The notes under the pieces are model-generated. The model was not told the DNA's origin. It was given only the letters and a program-made list of their open reading frames with translations, and ran no database searches. A program made the position numbers and the translations under genes. Below are positions 6,772 to 8,784 of a stretch of 8,784 bases of DNA, piece by piece. Location of the stretch: positions 1 to 8,784 of the forward strand of contig JAZUHB010000123.1 in NCBI GenBank assembly GCA_045641505.1, in the 5' to 3' direction. Numbering within the stretch: position 1 is the first letter of the stretch; each line of letters starts with the position of its first letter. The DNA comes from JAZQNF01 sp045641505 (GTDB lineage Bacteria; Bacillota; Clostridia; Lachnospirales; Bianqueaceae).

Positions 6772-6791
6772 TCCATTGGCTGTCCAATGGA
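6772..6791 (+). other. Spacer hairpin between tRNA-His and tRNA-Gln with a competing alternative
   Basis: TCCATTGG (6772-6779) pairs with CCAATGGA (6784-6791) around the loop CTGT. The same CCAATGG can instead pair with CCATTGG at 6795-6801. That second fold, extended by wobble pairs to 6781/6804, takes in the first six bases of tRNA-Gln. The two hairpins exclude each other and may affect tRNA processing. Confidence 0.55.
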
Positions 6792-6798
6792 TTCCCAT

Positions 6799-6870
6799 TG
6801 GGTAGTCGCCAAGCGGTAAGGCCCAGGGTTTTGATCCCTGTATTCGAAGGTTCGAGTCCTTCCTACCCAG
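6799..6870 (+). tRNA. tRNA-Gln (anticodon TTG)
   Basis: The acceptor TGGGTAG pairs with CTACCCA, followed by discriminator G. The anticodon stem CAGGG/CCCTG encloses TTTTGAT, giving TTG. The T-arm GAAGGTTCGAGTCCTTC is perfect, and the D-arm carries the glutamine-type CGCCAAGCGGTAAGGC. The length is 72 nt without encoded CCA. No terminator follows before the next promoter. Confidence 0.96.
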
Positions 6871-6904
6871 CTTGGCACGAAAGAAAAGTACGTAAAATTA
6901 GTAC

Positions 6905-6933
6905 TTGACATTCGGAAGGGTGCAAGCTATAAT
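6905..6933 (+). promoter_or_regulatory. Perfect-consensus sigma-A promoter for tRNA-Lys
   Basis: TTGACA at 6905-6910, a 17-bp spacer and TATAAT at 6928-6933 match the consensus exactly. An A-rich stretch upstream (6879-6899) could act as an UP element. The tRNA-Lys 5' end at 6948 leaves only about 8 nt of leader. A small inverted repeat, AAGTAC/GTACTT (6886-6891 and 6901-6906), overlaps the start of the -35 box. Confidence 0.93.
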
Positions 6934-6947
6934 GTCTTTCGTTGCTT

Positions 6948-7020
6948 GGGGCATTAGCTCAACTGGTAGAGCACCAGACTCTTAATCTGGGTGTTCGGGG
7001 TTCGAAACCCCGATGCCTCA
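6948..7020 (+). tRNA. tRNA-Lys (anticodon CTT)
   Basis: The acceptor GGGGCAT pairs with ATGCCTC (one G-T pair), followed by discriminator A. The anticodon stem CCAGA/TCTGG encloses CTCTTAA, giving CTT, which reads AAG. The T-arm CGGGGTTCGAAACCCCG is perfect. The length is 73 nt without encoded CCA. It has its own strong promoter and a terminator 5 nt downstream. Its last 14 bases plus TCA are duplicated at 7196-7212. Confidence 0.97.
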
Positions 7021-7023
7021 TCA
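7007..7023 (+). repeat. 17-bp direct repeat, first copy (3' end of tRNA-Lys)
   Basis: ACCCCGATGCCTCATCA spans the 3' half of the T-stem, the acceptor 3' strand, the discriminator and three trailer bases. The identical sequence recurs at 7196-7212. Identity at the 3' end of a tRNA is the typical signature of a tyrosine-recombinase attachment core, though no integrase gene is in the window. Confidence 0.85.
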
Positions 7024-7024
7024 A

Positions 7025-7056
7025 AAAAAATCCCACCCATTCGGGTGGGATTTTTT
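7025..7056. terminator. Strong intrinsic terminator after tRNA-Lys, probably bidirectional
   Basis: AAAAAATCCCACCC (7025-7038) pairs perfectly with GGGTGGGATTTTTT (7043-7056) around the loop ATTC. The T-run on one side and the A-run on the other allow termination in both directions. It ends the tRNA transcript 5 nt after the mature tRNA-Lys. Confidence 0.95.
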
Positions 7057-7086
7057 CGATGCTGCACCGGTCGGCGAGAAGCCCGC

Positions 7087-7191
7087 GCAAGAAGCCGTCA
7101 CCCGCAAGAGCCCGCAGTTAACAAAACGGCTTCTTGCTACGCCTTGGGTGTCACAAATTAATCTTGCCACTACTAACAACGCCCAAGGCGT
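7087..7191. other. Two abutting perfect stem-loops, possible structured RNA or recombination site
   Basis: GCAAGAAGCCGT (7087-7098) pairs with ACGGCTTCTTGC (7126-7137) around a 27-nt loop. One base later, ACGCCTTGGG (7139-7148) pairs with CCCAAGGCGT (7182-7191) around a 33-nt loop. GCAAGA in loop 1 (7104-7109) is complementary to TCTTGC in loop 2 (7162-7167), so a kissing interaction is possible. The stretch has no convincing reading frame and much of it is AT-richer than its neighbours. No T-run follows either stem, so these are not ordinary terminators. I recognise no known RNA family. Folded DNA sites or remnants of a small mobile element are alternatives. Confidence 0.6.
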
Positions 7192-7195
7192 TAAT

Positions 7196-7212
7196 ACCCC
7201 GATGCCTCATCA
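7196..7212 (+). repeat. 17-bp direct repeat, second copy of the tRNA-Lys 3' end
   Basis: This is an exact copy of 7007-7023, 189 bp downstream and 5 nt after the second stem-loop. There is no tRNA body in front of it. It is followed by a short CAT/TC-rich stretch and then the lipoprotein promoter. Confidence 0.85.
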
Positions 7213-7247
7213 TCATCTTTTGCCCCTTTTCTGTGGCCATTCCCCCC

Positions 7248-7277
7248 TTGACTCTCCTTCCTCTTCTGCACTATACT
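7248..7277 (+). promoter_or_regulatory. Promoter of the lipoprotein gene
   Basis: TTGACT (7248-7253) and TATACT (7272-7277) are separated by 18 bp. The predicted start near 7284 gives a leader of about 25 nt to the ATG at 7310. It lies downstream of the tRNA terminator, so the gene is an independent transcription unit. Confidence 0.75.
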
Positions 7278-7309
7278 ACAATGTACAGAACTATTTTCCG
7301 AGGCCTGAC

Positions 7310-8629
7310 ATGAAACGCATTCTTTTCCTTCTTCTTCTGACCGCGGCGCTGCTTCCTTTGGCGGCCTGCAGCGGTCACCGTCACGAGTTTTCCGACTGGA
7401 CGGTCGAGCAAGAGCCCAGCTGCACCGAGGCGGGGCGCCGCCGCGCGGTCTGCGCCTGCGGCGAGGAGAAGACTGAAAAGATCCCGGCGCTGGGACATCA
7501 GACGTCGGACGAGTGGACCGTCGAACGGGAGGCCGATTGCGAAAACGGCGGCCTCCGCTATCATGTGGGCCTCCGCTGCGGCGCTCGCGTGAAGGAGGAG
7601 CGCACGCCGGCGCTCGGCCATGACTGGAACGCCGCGTCCTGCACCGAGGCGAAGCGCTGCGCGCGCTGCGGCGCGACCGAGGGCGAGCCTCTCGGCCACC
7701 AATTCGAAAATTACATCTGCGTCCGCTGCGGTCTCCGCGAGACCTGCACGCTGAGCTTCGACACGGCCGGCGGCAGCAAAATCGACCCGGTCACCGTCGA
7801 AAAAGGAAAGAAGGTCGCGGCGCCCGAACGCCCGACCCGCGAGGGCTACAGCTTCTCCGGCTGGAAGCTCGGCGGCGCCGACTGGTCCTTCGACACGGTC
7901 CTCACCGAAGACCTGACCCTTACGGCCACCTGGACCGAGGGCTCGGCCGGGCTCCGCTTCAAGAGCAACGGCGACGGGACCTGCCGCGTCGAGAGCGCGG
8001 GCTCCTGCACCGAGAGCACGCTGGTCATCCCGCGGTACTCGCCCGAGGGCGACCGCGTGACCGCCGTCGGCGACTACGCCTTCCACGAGAACGGCACGAT
8101 CCGCGTCGTCCGGATCCCGGAGGGCGTCGAAGCAATCGGTATCCAGGCCTTCGCCGGCACGAAAATCACCACGGTCGAGCTGCCCTACTCGCTCCTGTCG
8201 ATCGGGAGCCGCGCGTTCTACGGCTGCTCGCAGCTCCAGACCCTGAAGCTGCCTCCGAAGCTCGGCGAGCTGGGACAGTGGGCCTTCGCGGGCTGCAGCT
8301 CTCTCCGCGAGCTGGTTCTGCCGGACTCCCTGGCGTTCGTGCCCGCCTACACGTTCTCGGACTGCAAGTCGCTCCGCACGCTGACGATTCCGCGGAGCAT
8401 CAGCGGCATCGGCACGAAGGCCTTCGCAAACTGCCGTTCCCTGACCGACATCCACTACGGCGGCTACACCAACAACTGGAAGTATCTGTCCCTCGGCATG
8501 GACTGGGCGGCCGGCGCGGGCGATTTCACCGTGCACTGCCTGAACGGCGATTTCGGCGCGAAGCCGGCAGAGGAGAGCAAGCCGCCGGAAGCGGAGAGCG
8601 GCACGACGGTCCTGCCCGATCAGACCTGA
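7310..8629 (+). CDS. Secreted lipoprotein with Cys-pair repeats, Listeria-Bacteroides repeat and BspA-like leucine-rich repeats
   Basis: The ATG at 7310 is chosen because GAGG at 7300-7303 precedes it and it begins a lipoprotein signal peptide: MKR, a Leu-rich core and the lipobox LAAC with C20 as the lipidated residue. The frame is open upstream to 7013, but that stretch covers tRNA-Lys, a terminator and the promoter. Residues 23-141 carry four short Cys repeats (C38/C48-C50, C77/C90, C111/C117-C120, C137-C140) separated by ALGH or PLGH, resembling small zinc-binding ribbons. In the second repeat the first Cys of the pair is G87. Residues 146-208 match the Listeria-Bacteroides (InlB B-type) repeat: SFDTAGGS...REGYSFSGW...TATW. 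Residues about 250-388 are LRR_5/BspA-type repeats (AFAG...ITTVELP...IGSRAFYGCSQLQTLKLP). The tail is Pro/Glu-rich. A cell-surface adhesion or binding role is inferred; the ligand is unknown. Confidence 0.9.
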   Translation: MKRILFLLLLTAALLPLAACSGHRHEFSDWTVEQEPSCTEAGRRRAVCACGEEKTEKIPALGHQTSDEWTVEREADCENGGLRYHVGLRCGARVKEERTPALGHDWNAASCTEAKRCARCGATEGEPLGHQFENYICVRCGLRETCTLSFDTAGGSKIDPVTVEKGKKVAAPERPTREGYSFSGWKLGGADWSFDTVLTEDLTLTATWTEGSAGLRFKSNGDGTCRVESAGSCTESTLVIPRYSPEGDRVTAVGDYAFHENGTIRVVRIPEGVEAIGIQAFAGTKITTVELPYSLLSIGSRAFYGCSQLQTLKLPPKLGELGQWAFAGCSSLRELVLPDSLAFVPAYTFSDCKSLRTLTIPRSISGIGTKAFANCRSLTDIHYGGYTNNWKYLSLGMDWAAGAGDFTVHCLNGDFGAKPAEESKPPEAESGTTVLPDQT

Positions 8630-8661
8630 CGCGGTGAAGGCTGAGTCCCGTCCCGATTTGC

Positions 8662-8679
8662 CGAGCCGGAGCAGGCTCG
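8662..8679 (+). other. Small hairpin downstream of the lipoprotein gene
   Basis: CGAGCC (8662-8667) pairs with GGCTCG (8674-8679) around the loop GGAGCA. No T-run follows. It may protect the 3' end of the message ahead of the true terminator. Confidence 0.35.
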
Positions 8680-8694
8680 CTTCGCCGAAAAAAT

Positions 8695-8734
8695 ACCCGT
8701 CGATGAGAAATTCTCATCGGCGGGTTTTCTTTTG
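8695..8734. terminator. Intrinsic terminator between convergent genes
   Basis: ACCCGTCGATGAGAA (8695-8709) pairs with TTCTCATCGGCGGGT (8711-8725), with one T-G pair, followed by TTTTCTTTT. An A-run lies on the other side (8688-8693), so it can also stop transcription of the minus-strand gene at the right edge. Confidence 0.92.
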
Positions 8735-8747
8735 GAAGTTTGCACGC

Positions 8748-8784
8748 TCAGCGCAGGCCGTAGTGCTCGATCACGTAGTCCATG
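8748..8784 (-). CDS. 3' end of a convergent gene, product unknown
   Basis: On the minus strand the window edge reads in frame ATG GAC TAC GTG ATC GAG CAC TAC GGC CTG CGC TGA, giving a C-terminus MDYVIEHYGLR. The stop is at 8748-8750 and the bidirectional terminator follows directly. The GC-rich third codon positions match the other genes here. Eleven residues are too few to name a family, and whether this Met is internal or a start cannot be told; a start would give only an 11-residue peptide. Confidence 0.5.
   Translation of the reverse strand, partial: MDYVIEHYGLR

Noticed and set aside
6645..6911. Small open frames on both strands across tRNA-Arg, tRNA-His and tRNA-Gln
   Set aside because: They are translations of tRNA genes. 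Phrases such as VRIPVGT and RDSNPG are known artefacts of tRNA sequence.
7087..7191. Integron attC site
   Set aside because: Paired stems are present, but the GTTRRRY and RYYYAAC core boxes in the proper positions are absent and there is no integron integrase in the window.
7013..7309. 99-codon N-terminal extension of the lipoprotein frame starting inside tRNA-Lys
   Set aside because: It would cross the tRNA acceptor end, an intrinsic terminator and the gene's own promoter, and would bury the lipoprotein signal peptide. The ATG at 7310 has a ribosome binding site.
7271..8536. Long antisense open frame (421 codons) under the lipoprotein gene
   Set aside because: Ala/Arg/Gly-rich mirror of the plus-strand codons, without domain signatures, while the plus strand has a lipobox and leucine-rich repeats.

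Overview
The window looks like chromosomal DNA from a high-GC member of the Bacillota, probably class Clostridia and perhaps an Oscillospirales-type gut or rumen bacterium. This is an inference from gene content, the clostridial-style tRNA run Pro-Arg-His-Gln-Lys, SD-led starts, textbook sigma-A promoters, a YtvI-like AI-2E membrane protein and a BspA-like lipoprotein. No phylogenetic search was possible.

Layout. Positions 1-111 hold the 3' end of a gene with a Lys/Ser/Thr-rich repeat tail, followed by a GC hairpin. Positions 197-6454 hold five tightly packed plus-strand genes, probably one operon: a three-domain M24 Xaa-Pro aminopeptidase; an AI-2E/YtvI-type membrane protein; a divergent PP2C-like phosphatase with acidic linker, one membrane span, Ser-Glu-Pro repeats and a LysM-like C-terminus; a membrane-anchored trypsin-like (HtrA-type) protease without PDZ; and RdgB, the ITP/XTP pyrophosphatase. 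Gaps between them are 0, 45, 14 and 13 bp.

Positions 6451-7056 form a tRNA block. A near-consensus promoter, whose -35 box contains the rdgB stop codon, precedes tRNA-Pro(TGG), tRNA-Arg(TCT), tRNA-His(GTG) and tRNA-Gln(TTG). A second promoter with perfect consensus boxes precedes tRNA-Lys(CTT), and a strong intrinsic terminator follows. No tRNA encodes its CCA end.

Positions 7057-7247 are the most unusual stretch. The last 14 bases of tRNA-Lys plus three more (17 bp) recur exactly 189 bp downstream, like an att-site duplication or the tRNA-end repeats of the E. coli tyrT/rtT locus. Between the copies lie the terminator and two abutting perfect stem-loops with mutually complementary loops. 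No gene is visible there.

Positions 7248-8734 hold a gene with its own promoter and terminator, encoding a secreted lipoprotein with Cys-pair repeats, a Listeria-Bacteroides-type repeat and BspA-like leucine-rich repeats. A convergent minus-strand gene enters at the right edge.

Functionally, the phosphatase-like protein and the adjacent extracytoplasmic protease may form a transmembrane signalling or stress-response pair; this is a hypothesis. The flanking peptidase, transporter-like protein and RdgB look like ordinary housekeeping functions.
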